Below, piece by piece: positions 35,045-44,185 of a DNA stretch of 64,000 nt; the first letter of the stretch is position 1; every line of letters begins with the position of its first letter. Both the position numbers and the translations under genes were made by a program. Source of the stretch: CBDHHC01 sp965263345 (lineage in GTDB: Bacteria; Pseudomonadota; Alphaproteobacteria; Rhizobiales; CBDHHC01); NCBI GenBank assembly GCA_965263345.1, contig CBDHHC010000004.1, positions 1 to 64,000 of the forward strand, in the 5' to 3' direction. Below the pieces are notes generated by a model. It saw nothing but the letters and a program-made list of their open reading frames with translations. It was not told the DNA's origin and did no database searches.

Positions 35045-36232
35045 TCAATTGCGCTCAACGCACAACGCTATCCCCATACCTCCGCCAATGCAGAGAGTTG
35101 CTAGTCCTTTCTTTGCGTCAGAGCGCTTCATTTCATGCAGTAAGGTTACAAGAACTCTTGTGCCTGAAGCCCCAATTGGGTGCCCGATTGCAATTGCGCC
35201 TCCATTGACATTGACTTTACTTACATCCCAACCCAGCCCTTTATTAACTGCACATGCCTGCGCTGCAAAAGCTTCGTTAGCTTCAATAAGGTCAAGATCA
35301 TCAGCACTCCAGCCAGCTTTTTCCAGTGCCTTTTTGGATGCTGGAATAGGACCTGTTCCCATAATAGAAGGATCGACACCTGCAGAGGCCCAAGACGCAA
35401 TCCTAGCTAAGGGCTCTAAACCTCTTTTTTCTGCTTCTTCTGCTGACATAAGAACAACTGCTGCCGCCCCATCATTTAGGCCACTTGCATTTCCCGCTGT
35501 GACTGTTCCTTCATTTCTATCAAATGCAGGACGAAGCTTTGCAATCTGCTCGAATGTTGCACCTTCTCGAATATATTCGTCTTCTTGAAAGATAATATCT
35601 CCCTTGCGATGTTTAATCGTAATAGGAATTATCTCGTCTTTAAATTTGCCAGCTTTTTTTGCTTCTTCTGCTTTGTTCTGTGAAGCAACTGCGAATTCGT
35701 CCTGTTCCTGTCTTGAGATTTGCCATTGCTTGGCGACATTCTCAGCAGTCGTTCCCATATGGTATCCATTAAAGGCATCCCATAATCCATCTTTGATCAT
35801 GCTATCGACAAAGTTCAAATCGCCCATTTTTTGACCTTTGCGAATTTCTGCACAATGAGGCGCCAAACTCATACTTTCCTGACCGCCTGCAACCACGATT
35901 TCAGAATCCCCTAGGGCTATCGCTTGATACCCAAGTGCAACTGAACGTAGTCCCGACCCACAAACCTGGTTAATCAACCATGCAGGAGTTTCTATTGATA
36001 AGCCCGCGCCTATTGATGCTTGCCTTGCTGGGTTCTGTCCTTGAGCTGCGGTTAGCACTTGCCCAAGAATTACTTCAGAAACTTCGGCAGGTTCTACTCC
36101 GGATTGTGAGATTACAGCTTTAATAACCTCTTTGCCCAATTCATGCGCAGCTAATGTACTTAAACTTCCGCTAAAACTTCCTACGCCAGTTCTTGCGGCA
36201 CTGGTAATCACAATTTGTTTTTGGTCGCTCAT
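35045..36232 (-). CDS. phaA: Acetyl-CoA C-acetyltransferase (beta-ketothiolase)
   Basis: Condenses two acetyl-CoA into acetoacetyl-CoA, the first step of polyhydroxybutyrate synthesis. Nucleophilic Cys in INQVCGSGLRSV, then ASGLNDGAAAVVLMS, NEAFAAQA, NVNGGAIAIGHPIGASG and the second active-site Cys in ATLCIGGGMGIA. 395 residues, full length. It is divergent from phaR across 287 nt, consistent with PhaR control of PHA genes. Confidence 0.96.
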   Translation of the reverse strand: MSDQKQIVITSAARTGVGSFSGSLSTLAAHELGKEVIKAVISQSGVEPAEVSEVILGQVLTAAQGQNPARQASIGAGLSIETPAWLINQVCGSGLRSVALGYQAIALGDSEIVVAGGQESMSLAPHCAEIRKGQKMGDLNFVDSMIKDGLWDAFNGYHMGTTAENVAKQWQISRQEQDEFAVASQNKAEEAKKAGKFKDEIIPITIKHRKGDIIFQEDEYIREGATFEQIAKLRPAFDRNEGTVTAGNASGLNDGAAAVVLMSAEEAEKRGLEPLARIASWASAGVDPSIMGTGPIPASKKALEKAGWSADDLDLIEANEAFAAQACAVNKGLGWDVSKVNVNGGAIAIGHPIGASGTRVLVTLLHEMKRSDAKKGLATLCIGGGMGIALCVERN

Positions 36233-36549
36233 AACACTTCTCTCAAATTATCGATAAGAAATAGAATATTCCAGATATGATTAACGTCAATTAGCAGTAC
36301 GTCTATCAAATACTCATAATTATGCACTTAAGCTTCTAGTGGTTTTCAACTCCTTGTGAATTGCCTAAAGCAATGTTCAAAAAGCTTTTACAACTTTGAC
36401 ACTCCATGATTCTCATGATGAAAACCACTAAAGATATTTACTTCATCATCATTGAATTGTAACAATTCTTAGAATTTTAAGCTTCGTATTGTTTTTAGAC
36501 CCAATTTAATGATAGTGTTTTGATATGCATCAAGGAGAAATTGAAAATC

Positions 36550-37140
36550 GTGCGGAAAGATAATGGATCTGAGAATGACCCTATCGTCATTAAGAAATAT
36601 GCGAATAGACGTTTGTACAACACTGATACAAGTACATATGTTACTCTAGAAGATCTAGCTAAAATGGTTCGTTCTGAACGTGACTTTGTTGTTTATGATG
36701 CTAAAACAGGGGAGGAACTGACGCACTCCGTGCTAACACAGATTATCGTTGAGCAAGAAAGCAAGGGGCAGAATCTTCTTCCTGTCCCATTTTTAAGACA
36801 GCTTATCCGCTTTTATGGTAACAGTATGGAGACATTGGTTCCAAGCTACCTGCAAATGAGTTTGGAACACCTTGTTAACGAACAAAAAAGATACCAAGAA
36901 CAATTTGAAAATGCACTAAGTTCCTCTCCGTTGGAAGCCATGCAGGAGCATATGAAAAATAATATGCTCATGTTTGAGAAAACAATGTCGTTATTTACAC
37001 CGTTTTCTAATCCTTCTGAAAATTCTGAAATTCAACAAAACTCTGGTGAACAAGATAATCTAGCTCATTCCGATGATTTAGAACAAATTAAATCGCAAAT
37101 GTCAGATATGCAGAAGAAAATAGATAAATTATCGCAATAA
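36550..37140 (+). CDS. phaR: Polyhydroxyalkanoate synthesis repressor PhaR
   Basis: DNA- and PHB-binding regulator that represses phasin and PHA genes until polymer is present. The PHB accumulation domain starts with PIVIKKYANRRLYNTDTS, then YVTLEDLAKMV, DFVVYDAKTGEELTHSVL and PFLRQLIRFYG; the C-terminus is a Gln/Asn/Ser-rich linker plus a short coiled coil (LEQIKSQMSDMQKKIDKLSQ). No ATG is available. GTG at 36550 lies 12 nt after AAGGAG; TTG at 36541 is the alternative (3-nt spacing). Confidence 0.92.
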   Translation: MRKDNGSENDPIVIKKYANRRLYNTDTSTYVTLEDLAKMVRSERDFVVYDAKTGEELTHSVLTQIIVEQESKGQNLLPVPFLRQLIRFYGNSMETLVPSYLQMSLEHLVNEQKRYQEQFENALSSSPLEAMQEHMKNNMLMFEKTMSLFTPFSNPSENSEIQQNSGEQDNLAHSDDLEQIKSQMSDMQKKIDKLSQ

Positions 37141-37327
37141 AAAATCTCTATAAATTTTAACCCCGTTCATTAGGCATGTTATGGAGACTTAATTTTTATT
37201 AGGGTTAACTATTATTTTACAAGATGTCTTAAAAGAACTCTGTTGATTAGAGATAAACTGGCCTATCCATTGCAAATTACCTGTACTATGTATCGAATTT
37301 AAACATTGTTGCAAAGAATGGTAATAA

Positions 37328-37642
37328 ATGGGTAAGGCAAAATTAAAATCTGAGAAGGCTAAAAAAGCTAACAAGATCTCACTCCCACAAATAGTGCCTT
37401 CAATAAATGAAGATTATGGAGTGTTTTCAAATCAAACATTCTCACGAAAAAAAACTAGATATTATCAAAGAATGTCTAGCCCATTTATCGCGCAACTAAG
37501 TGTCCAGAATGATTCTGCCAATATTTCAAGACTAGAACGTGCTGATCGTAGAAAACATGCGAAGGCATCATATACGCAACGCCTTCAACATCATTCGAAA
37601 CGAAATTTATCTTCGGGACAATATCAAGATATCAAAGCATAA
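37328..37642 (+). CDS. Hypothetical basic protein (104 aa)
   Basis: Not recognised. Strongly basic, rich in Lys, Arg, Ser and Gln, with a Lys-rich start (MGKAKLKSEKAKKANK), and no membrane segment. The ribosome site is weak. It could be a nucleic-acid-binding or intrinsically disordered protein; coding status is supported mainly by its length and by fitting the gap between phaR and the convergent membrane protein gene. Confidence 0.45.
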   Translation: MGKAKLKSEKAKKANKISLPQIVPSINEDYGVFSNQTFSRKKTRYYQRMSSPFIAQLSVQNDSANISRLERADRRKHAKASYTQRLQHHSKRNLSSGQYQDIKA

Positions 37643-37686
37643 ACCCCAATTATTTTTTGACTTGAGGTTGCTTTTATTTCGTTATT

Positions 37687-38097
37687 TTAGTGCCCTGTTC
37701 CTGTCGCAAAACCTACATCACGTCTTGCTGATCTTAGGGTAATTGAGAAGCCAGCAACAACATCAATAAGAGTCATAACCAACATTAAGAAAAATGTTGA
37801 TGTCCCTGCAGGTTCTAGTGATAAAAATAGGACCAAAGAAATTACAAAGACAATTGTAGATAAAGAGTGATCCACTAATGAGTAGCTTGATACACGTGTT
37901 GCTTTAATGATTTCTATGAATAGTACAATTAGTGTGAAAATAATCAAAATTTCACTTACCGTCATTGTCCATTCAGCACCAGACATTAACGGTGCATCTT
38001 TAATCAAAGCATAATTTAAGGTATCAACTCCAAAGAAATAAGTGACAGCGAAATACGCAATTATCGGTATAATTAACCATGGAATACTAAGAAGCAT
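37687..38097 (-). CDS. Four-helix membrane protein, paralogue 1
   Basis: Four hydrophobic helices. Shared pattern with the next gene: MLLSxPWxxxxxxxYxxVxxF, SEILIIFTLIVLFIEIIKAT, SLVDHSLSTIVFVISLVLFL and LIDVVAGFSITLRSARRDV. Function unknown; the family is found in alphaproteobacteria. The ATG at 38097 is used because GGAGGAGG lies 5 nt upstream and because the paralogue starts at the same residue; the longer ORF begins with TTG within that site. Probably cotranscribed with its paralogue. Confidence 0.75.
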   Translation of the reverse strand: MLLSIPWLIIPIIAYFAVTYFFGVDTLNYALIKDAPLMSGAEWTMTVSEILIIFTLIVLFIEIIKATRVSSYSLVDHSLSTIVFVISLVLFLSLEPAGTSTFFLMLVMTLIDVVAGFSITLRSARRDVGFATGTGH

Positions 38098-38239
38098 GTA
38101 GGCCTCCTCCAACTCAATGTTCAGATTTATTGTTTATAAGTACATATTAGCATTCATCACTTTTATTTCCAGTATCAGGAAATAAAAGCTTATAATAGAA
38201 CATATTTTAAGGCATGTGTTTTAATTCAACACTTCTTAA

Positions 38240-38662
38240 TTATGCCCCAGGGATATTGAAGTCTCTTCTTGCTGCTCGTATTCCAACAGAAAAGCCAGCG
38301 ACAACATCAATTAATGCTAGTAATGTTATGAAGAAGAACAGAGATGTTCCAGCCTCTTTGACCATTAAGAACTCAAGTAAGCAAATAATGAAAACAACAA
38401 CTGATAATCCATGGTCCAGTATTGCCAAAGATCTTGTTTGTGTTGCTTTTAATATTTCAACAAAAAGTGCAATCAAGGCTGTAACTAGGACAAGATCACC
38501 TAATGTAAACTGCCAAGGTTGACCAGAAAGAAGGTTTAGCGTGAATAATTCGCTTTCAAATATTTCACCAACTTCATTTCCAGCACCAGATAATGTCTCA
38601 GAAAAAGCTACGACATTATAAAATATAAATGATACAAGTATCCATGGCAGGCTTAACAGCAT
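38240..38662 (-). CDS. Four-helix membrane protein, paralogue 2
   Basis: Homologous to the downstream gene along its whole length: MLLSLPWILVSFIFYNVV, GDLVLVTALIALFVEILKAT, AILDHGLSVVVFIICLLEFL and LIDVVAGFSVGIRAARRDF. The charged motifs EILKAT, DHGLS and RAARRD flank the helices and are conserved in both copies. 140 residues. The pair lies between rpmF and phaR on the minus strand, 142 nt apart, and looks like a tandem duplication that has diverged considerably. Confidence 0.75.
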   Translation of the reverse strand: MLLSLPWILVSFIFYNVVAFSETLSGAGNEVGEIFESELFTLNLLSGQPWQFTLGDLVLVTALIALFVEILKATQTRSLAILDHGLSVVVFIICLLEFLMVKEAGTSLFFFITLLALIDVVAGFSVGIRAARRDFNIPGA

Positions 38663-38810
38663 TTTACTTCTCCGTTTTTAGTTATTGATTAACCATTTCC
38701 TTTAGCATTATGCATATCTCATTTTATTGCTAAAGTCATGATCATCTTGTCAAAAAGCAGCGTTATGCGAAATTTTGATGACCCTATTGGGGCAAGCCTA
38801 CCATATATTG

Positions 38811-38996
38811 TTAAATGTCGTCTTGAGGCTCAAGAATCTGACGGCCGCGGTATTTACCGCTCTTTAGATCAATATGGTGAGGTCTACGAAGTTCGCCAGA
38901 CTCTTTGTCTTCTGTGTATGTATTTTGTCCTAAAGCATCTGCTGAACGACGATTTCCACGCTTCATACGTGAAACTTTTCTCTTAGGTACAGCCAT
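38811..38996 (-). CDS. rpmF: 50S ribosomal protein L32
   Basis: 61-residue L32 with the invariant start MAVPKRKVSRMKRGNRRSADAL and the alphaproteobacterial middle HHIDLKSGKYRGRQIL; no zinc-ribbon cysteines, as usual in this class. AGGAG precedes the ATG by 6-7 nt. mtgA lies downstream toward lower-numbered genes' opposite side (upstream in transcription), as often in alphaproteobacteria. Confidence 0.97.
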   Translation of the reverse strand: MAVPKRKVSRMKRGNRRSADALGQNTYTEDKESGELRRPHHIDLKSGKYRGRQILEPQDDI

Positions 38997-39196
38997 TTAA
39001 ATTCTCCTGACATTGTTTCTTTACAGGAAACAGTGCGCAAATAGTAAAAACCGCTTTCACGGCCAAACTCTTTTGACCGAGGCGGTTATTCGTCATTTTT
39101 TATGTAAACTTTACATGCACATATTGTGCTTTTGTCTCACTTATAGTGGTATTTTTTGGATATGGCTAGGAAATATACTCTGTTTTTTAAATTTTT

Positions 39197-39961
39197 TCAC
39201 GATTTTTGAAAAATACAAGATGCATAGCGCCTTCCAGAAAGCATTCGTTCTGATATGAGTCTAGAGACTAATCTTGTTTTTGGACCAGGTCGCCCAGCAT
39301 TGCGACCAATTGGATTAGGAAGGATTGCAGCTAATAAGGTGGCTTCCCTAGGTGAGATTTTCGATGCCGGCTTTTTAAAGTGATACCTACTTGCAGCTTC
39401 GACACCGAATATTCCAGGGCCAAGCTCTACAATATTAAGGTATATCTCCATCAAGCGTCTTTTAGACCAGAATATTGAAACTGTATAAGCTAGTGGAATT
39501 TCGATGGCTTTGCGAATATAGCTACGACCAGGCCAGAGAAACAAATTTTTGACTGTTTGCATTGGAATCGTACTTGCTCCTCTGGATCGCTTTCTTTGTG
39601 CAATCACTTTTTCCAAAGCTTTCCAATCCACTCCCGCATGTTCGCAGAATCTATTATCCTCAGAGGCAATTACGGCAATTGGGATATGTTTCGATATTTT
39701 ATTCATCGGAACCCATTTATGATTTATGCTTCCATTTCTCAATAATTCTCCTGCCATAAATGTTGATAGTCCTGGGTTTGTGTAGGTGTAGGAGATGATA
39801 AGTACACCAATAAATGCGAGTGCTGCTATTGGCATAAGAAGGAAAAATCTTAGTATGGTGTTCAAATATCTTTGCAATAATATTTTTGATTTTAATTTTG
39901 TTTTATGGCCTAGATCCGTTTTAGAAATAGATTTAAGCTTGTGTTTTGATTTATAGGCCAT
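39197..39961 (-). CDS. mtgA: Monofunctional peptidoglycan glycosyltransferase
   Basis: GT51 enzyme polymerising lipid II into glycan strands at the periplasmic face. A basic cytoplasmic N-terminus and one membrane helix (about residues 37-57) precede the catalytic domain: AVIASEDNRFCEHAGVDW (catalytic Glu), GASTIPMQTVKNLFLWPGRS, KRRLMEIYLNIVELGPGIFG (second Glu) and ATLLAAILPNP. 254 residues, normal. Followed downstream by rpmF on the same strand. Confidence 0.93.
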   Translation of the reverse strand: MAYKSKHKLKSISKTDLGHKTKLKSKILLQRYLNTILRFFLLMPIAALAFIGVLIISYTYTNPGLSTFMAGELLRNGSINHKWVPMNKISKHIPIAVIASEDNRFCEHAGVDWKALEKVIAQRKRSRGASTIPMQTVKNLFLWPGRSYIRKAIEIPLAYTVSIFWSKRRLMEIYLNIVELGPGIFGVEAASRYHFKKPASKISPREATLLAAILPNPIGRNAGRPGPKTRLVSRLISERMLSGRRYASCIFQKS

Positions 39962-40110
39962 TTTAACTCGTTACTTTAATAAAACTTTTCTTGTGACGGC
40001 TTGTAACTTATGCTGAATGATAAGTTTGTATGTAACTTATGATTTTCGAAGAAGAAAATAAAGGTTACTCTTCAGCACATCATAAATCTGGTAGAATAGA
40101 CTTAAGCCTT

Positions 40111-40998
40111 ATGACATTTACAGACTATCTTAAAGAGAAGGCGTATCTCGTTGAGCAGCACCTAGAAAAACTCTTTGACACTGACGTTGTTGAACCATCG
40201 CATCTTCGTGATGCTATGCGTTATTCTGTTTTGAATGGTGGAAAACGTTTCAGACCTTTCTTGGTTTTAGAGTGTGCTTCATTGTTTGGTATTTCTAATC
40301 ATGACGCCCTTCCTGTCGCTGCTGCCTTGGAGTGTGTCCATTGTTACTCACTTGTTCATGATGACCTTCCTGCTATGGATGATGATGATCTTAGGAGAGG
40401 TAAACCCACAGTACATATCGCGTTTGATGAGGCAACTGCCATTCTTGCAGGAGATGGATTACTTACACTTTCTTTTGAGATTTTAAGCCAAGATTCAACT
40501 CATACAGATCCTATGATTAGGACACGTCTAATTTTAGAATTAGCAAAAGCTTCGGGGTGGCAGGGCATGGTCGCAGGACAAACTTTAGACCTTGCTGCTG
40601 AAGATAAAACGGACTTATCATTCTATGATGTTCAAAAGATACAATCTTTGAAGACTGGAGCCTTAATCCAGTATGCATGTCAGGCTGGTGCAATTCTGGC
40701 AAAAGCAAATGATCAAGAAATAAATGCCCTAAAGAGTTATGGCCACTTCCTTGGAAGAGCCTTCCAAGTGGCTGATGACCTGCTGGATGTAAACGGTGAT
40801 GTTGTTAAAGTCGGTAAAGCCGTTGATAAAGATCAGCAAGCTGGGAAAGTAACTTATGTCTCTCTTATGGGAGCAAAAGAAGCATCTGAGTATTTAGTAG
40901 ATTTAGAGCGAGAAGCGATCGACTGCATATCAGCATTTGGGGCAGCTGCGGACAACCTTGTTCAGGCGGCAAAGTTTGTTGTTTCCAGAGAACACTAG
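40111..40998 (+). CDS. ispA: Farnesyl/geranyl diphosphate synthase, IspA type
   Basis: Short-chain prenyltransferase supplying farnesyl diphosphate. Motifs: GGKRFRPFLVLE, the first Asp-rich region SLVHDDLPAMDDDDLRRGKPT, HIAFDEATAILAGDGLL, and the second Asp-rich FQVADDLLDVNGD. I use the ATG at 40111, which gives 295 residues as in homologues; the ORF start at 40039 adds a 24-residue non-conserved leader. In many relatives dxs and xseB are neighbours; they are absent here. Convergent with ispG across 270 nt. Confidence 0.93.
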   Translation: MTFTDYLKEKAYLVEQHLEKLFDTDVVEPSHLRDAMRYSVLNGGKRFRPFLVLECASLFGISNHDALPVAAALECVHCYSLVHDDLPAMDDDDLRRGKPTVHIAFDEATAILAGDGLLTLSFEILSQDSTHTDPMIRTRLILELAKASGWQGMVAGQTLDLAAEDKTDLSFYDVQKIQSLKTGALIQYACQAGAILAKANDQEINALKSYGHFLGRAFQVADDLLDVNGDVVKVGKAVDKDQQAGKVTYVSLMGAKEASEYLVDLEREAIDCISAFGAAADNLVQAAKFVVSREH

Positions 40999-41268
40999 TT
41001 CATAATTTTAAGTTTATCGCAATTTTTTCTGCTCAAATTTATGAAAATATATATGTCACTCATCACCATAGATTAGGGCTTTTGAGGAATGATACATAAT
41101 CCGCAACTTATCAGGTCAATCCAGACAAAACATTAAACTTCAACAATTCATGTATATCAGCAAGTTTAGCTGGTGCGACTTAGAATATTAGTGGAATCAT
41201 CTAATCGACAGGTGCGAAGTTTATCCGCATATTTTTTATAGATCCATACTTATACTCGTTATGAAACC

Positions 41269-42492
41269 TTAAGTACCGTAACGATTGTCAATATAGTCTG
41301 CCAAAATCTTTTTGAATTCATTAGCAATATTTGGACCACGCAATGTCATGGCTTTTTGGCCATCTATGAAGACTGGAGCTGCCGGTTCTTCCCCGGTTCC
41401 CGGTAAGCTAATCCCTATATCAGCGTGTTTTGACTCGCCAGGGCCATTTACAATGCATCCCATAACTGCAAGATTTAATTCTTCTACACCGGGATAACGT
41501 GTTTTCCATTCCGGCATTTTTTGATTAATATCGTCTTGTATGTCTTTTGCTAACTCTTGAAAGACAGTGCTTGTTGTCCGGCCACACCCTGGGCAAGCTG
41601 CAACTATCGGGATAAATGTTCGAATGCCCATCGTTTGCAGTATTTCCTGAGCAACTTTGACTTCAAGTGTTCGATCCCCACCTGGTTCTGGGGTTAGGGA
41701 CACTCTTATGGTATCGCCAATGCCAGCTTGCAATACAATGCCCATTGCAGCGCTGGAAGCTACAATGCCTTTTGATCCCATACCTGCTTCTGTTAATCCT
41801 AAATGAAGTGCGTAATTACATCTTTCAGCTAATATTGAGTATACACTCACAAGATCTTGAACTGCACTGACTTTAGCTGAGAGAATTATTTTATTCTTAG
41901 CCATGCCTAAGTTTTCTGCTCGTTCCGCACTTAGAATAGCAGATTGAACAATTGCTTCATGAGTGACAGCTTGCGCAGGTAAAGGATTTTCTGAATTTGC
42001 GTTTTCATCCATAAGATGCGTTAAGAGTTCTTGATCAAGGCTTCCCCAGTTTACACCAATTCTAACTGGTTTATCATGCTCTAATGCAATCTCAATAATT
42101 TGAGAAAACTGCGTGTCTCGTTTGGCCTTAAAGCCTACGTTTCCTGGGTTAATGCGATATTTATCCAGTGCAGAAGCACATTCTGGATAATCTGATAACA
42201 GCTTATGCCCAATATAATGGAAGTCCCCAACCAAAGGTACATCAACACCTTTATTCATTAGTTTTTCTTTAATGTGGGCAACTGCTTCTGCAGACTCTGG
42301 CCTGTCTACAGTAATTCGCACAATTTCAGAGCCTGCCCTTGCAAGAGCTGTAACCTGATTAACTGTAGACTCAATATCTGCTGTGTCTGTATTGGTCATA
42401 GATTGCACAATAATTGGGGCTTCTCCCCCAACACTAACATTACCAACCTTGACCTGATGTGAATTATGCCGTGGTTTTATCAAACTCGTCAT
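41269..42492 (-). CDS. ispG: 4-hydroxy-3-methylbut-2-en-1-yl diphosphate synthase
   Basis: [4Fe-4S] enzyme converting MEcPP to HMBPP in the MEP isoprenoid pathway. N-terminal TIM barrel: QVKVGNVSVGGEAPIIVQSMTN, INPGNVGFK, VRIGVNWGSL, LHLGLTEAGMGSKGIV; C-terminal cluster ligands in VAACPGCGRTTSTVFQELA and NLAVMGCIVNGPGES. 407 residues, typical of the proteobacterial single-type enzyme. Together with ispA it makes this a small isoprenoid locus. Confidence 0.96.
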   Translation of the reverse strand: MTSLIKPRHNSHQVKVGNVSVGGEAPIIVQSMTNTDTADIESTVNQVTALARAGSEIVRITVDRPESAEAVAHIKEKLMNKGVDVPLVGDFHYIGHKLLSDYPECASALDKYRINPGNVGFKAKRDTQFSQIIEIALEHDKPVRIGVNWGSLDQELLTHLMDENANSENPLPAQAVTHEAIVQSAILSAERAENLGMAKNKIILSAKVSAVQDLVSVYSILAERCNYALHLGLTEAGMGSKGIVASSAAMGIVLQAGIGDTIRVSLTPEPGGDRTLEVKVAQEILQTMGIRTFIPIVAACPGCGRTTSTVFQELAKDIQDDINQKMPEWKTRYPGVEELNLAVMGCIVNGPGESKHADIGISLPGTGEEPAAPVFIDGQKAMTLRGPNIANEFKKILADYIDNRYGT

Positions 42493-42930
42493 CTGCCGTA
42501 ACTCTTTTTACTTTTAGTCTTTTTTGTCGTGCTGTATTTCGTAATGTTTACATATACCTAGATTTTCAAATATTCGGTATACAGAAATTGGAGCGCGTAT
42601 CTTCCTCGTTTCCCATTATCTATGACTTTATACACTTGTTTTGTATACATACTTACTAATTTTGGTGAATTTTATACCTTGATTATGATCAGGAAACAGA
42701 AAACTGGCCAGAAACATTGCTCTTTTTATCCTTTGGGTCAAATTCTGTTTTTTCTATATCTTATTCCGTTTTGAAATTCCATCAGATAAATATTTTCTTT
42801 GATAGTAAATACGCCACACAAATCCTTGTTTGATAATATGATCCTTATTCATATTATATTCAGACCAATTCCTGTAGATCTGCCTTACTCATAAAACAGT
42901 TTTTTTCACATATCTAAAGGAGGATAAAAA
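42493..42930. other. Divergent intergenic region between ispG and the rtcB unit
   Basis: 438 nt of AT-rich DNA carrying promoters for both directions. A sigma54-like string (TGGCC...TTGCT at about 42704-42720) has 11 rather than 10 nt between GG and GC, so I do not call it. I see no gene here. Confidence 0.4.
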
Positions 42931-43062
42931 ATGGGACTTAAAATAAAAACAAATTTTTCTCAACTCCTAGATATGAATAAATTAGAGCCAGTAAATTTCT
43001 TAAAAAACTGGCAAGAAAGCTGTATAACTAATGGGCAAACTACAAAACGTCCTACCTTCTGA
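42931..43062 (+). CDS. Small ORF (43 aa) overlapping and coupled to rtcB
   Basis: Starts with ATG 7 nt after a strong AAAGGAGG (42916-42923), the best ribosome site of the locus, and ends at 43062 inside rtcB in another frame (32-nt overlap). The peptide is polar with Asn/Lys and one Trp (KIKTNFSQLLDMNKLEP). rtcB itself has no convincing Shine-Dalgarno, so translation of this ORF probably delivers ribosomes to the rtcB start. Whether the peptide has its own role is unknown; it matches no family I know. Confidence 0.6.
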   Translation: MGLKIKTNFSQLLDMNKLEPVNFLKNWQESCITNGQTTKRPTF

Positions 43063-44185
43063 TTGTAAAATCCGAATTATTGCATCTGAAACTTCATGGA
43101 TTGAAAGCAAAGCTGTTCATCAACTTGAGACTGTTGCCAGGCTTGATGGAATTAAGCTAGCTGTTGGATTACCTGACCTACATCCAGGTAAGGGACTTCC
43201 TATCGGAGCTGCTTTTGTTTCTGAACAACTTATTTATCCAACTCTTATTGGAAATGATATTGGTTGCGCTATGAGTTTTTGGCAAACTGATATCAAATTA
43301 AAGAAAGTTAAACTCGATCGATGGGCCAATAAACTTTGTGATTTGGAAAGACCATGGGAGGGAGATGATATTTACAGCACTCGTGATGACTGGTGTGCTG
43401 AGCATAACCTTAAAGAAGGGCTGCAGAATATTGCTATTGGTACCATTGGTGGGGGCAATCATTTTGCTGAACTTCAAACTGTGGAAGATATTCTAGACCA
43501 AGAACTATTTGAAAAACTTGGACTTGAAAAAAATTATTGCACCTTGCTTGTCCATTCTGGTTCTAGAAGTTTGGGACAAAGCATTTTCCAAAATATTATA
43601 CAAAAACATTCTTCTTCTCCTTTTGAACAAAACTCTGAAGACGCTAATCTGTATATGACTGAGCATGATGAAGCAGTGAATTGGTCAGTTGCCAACCGCT
43701 CTCTGATTGCTTATCGTTTTGTTAGACAAATTGGAGGAGATCGCCAACTTGTATGCGATGTTCCTCATAATATGATTAATAAAGAACAACATAAAGGAAA
43801 GACCGTCTGGGTTCATAGAAAGGGTGCATCTTCTGCACACCATAAAGCGGTTATGATTCCTGGATCCAGAGGCACTTACAGTTATCTTGTTTGCCCTATT
43901 GGCGAACAAGATAATACCGCTTGGTCGTTGGCTCATGGGGCTGGACGACGTTGGCAACGTGGGTATGCCAAACCGCGCCTTTCTCATAAATATAAGATCA
44001 AAGACCTCGAGAGAAACTCATTAGGTGGTTATGTGATTTGTGAGGATCGAGACCTCATTTATGAGGAAGCACCACAAGCCTATAAGGATATAAAACAAGT
44101 TATAAAGGACCTTGAAACAGCCGGCCTCATAAAAGTTGTTGCTGCTTATCGCCCTCTTCTTACTTATAAGCAAAGGAGGAAATGA
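43031..44185 (+). CDS. rtcB: RNA ligase RtcB family protein (RtcB2 type, paired with PrfH)
   Basis: GTP-dependent RNA ligase joining 2',3'-cyclic phosphate or 3'-phosphate ends to 5'-OH. Metal/guanylylation motifs visible: LAVGLPDLHPGKGLPIGAAF, IGNDIGCAMSFW, GTIGGGNHFAELQ, LVHSGSRSLG, CDVPHNMI, HRKGASSAH, MIPGSRGTYSYLV and HGAGRRWQRG. At 384 residues it is the shorter RtcB2 branch rather than the 400-plus-residue canonical one. It overlaps prfH by 4 nt. The RtcB2-PrfH pair is known from E. coli to repair 16S rRNA cleaved at the decoding centre. Confidence 0.93.
   Translation: MGKLQNVLPSDCKIRIIASETSWIESKAVHQLETVARLDGIKLAVGLPDLHPGKGLPIGAAFVSEQLIYPTLIGNDIGCAMSFWQTDIKLKKVKLDRWANKLCDLERPWEGDDIYSTRDDWCAEHNLKEGLQNIAIGTIGGGNHFAELQTVEDILDQELFEKLGLEKNYCTLLVHSGSRSLGQSIFQNIIQKHSSSPFEQNSEDANLYMTEHDEAVNWSVANRSLIAYRFVRQIGGDRQLVCDVPHNMINKEQHKGKTVWVHRKGASSAHHKAVMIPGSRGTYSYLVCPIGEQDNTAWSLAHGAGRRWQRGYAKPRLSHKYKIKDLERNSLGGYVICEDRDLIYEEAPQAYKDIKQVIKDLETAGLIKVVAAYRPLLTYKQRRK

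Noticed and set aside
42704..42720. Sigma54 promoter for the rtcB unit, as for E. coli rtcBA
   Set aside because: The GG and GC elements are 11 nt apart instead of 10, and no RtcR gene is nearby.
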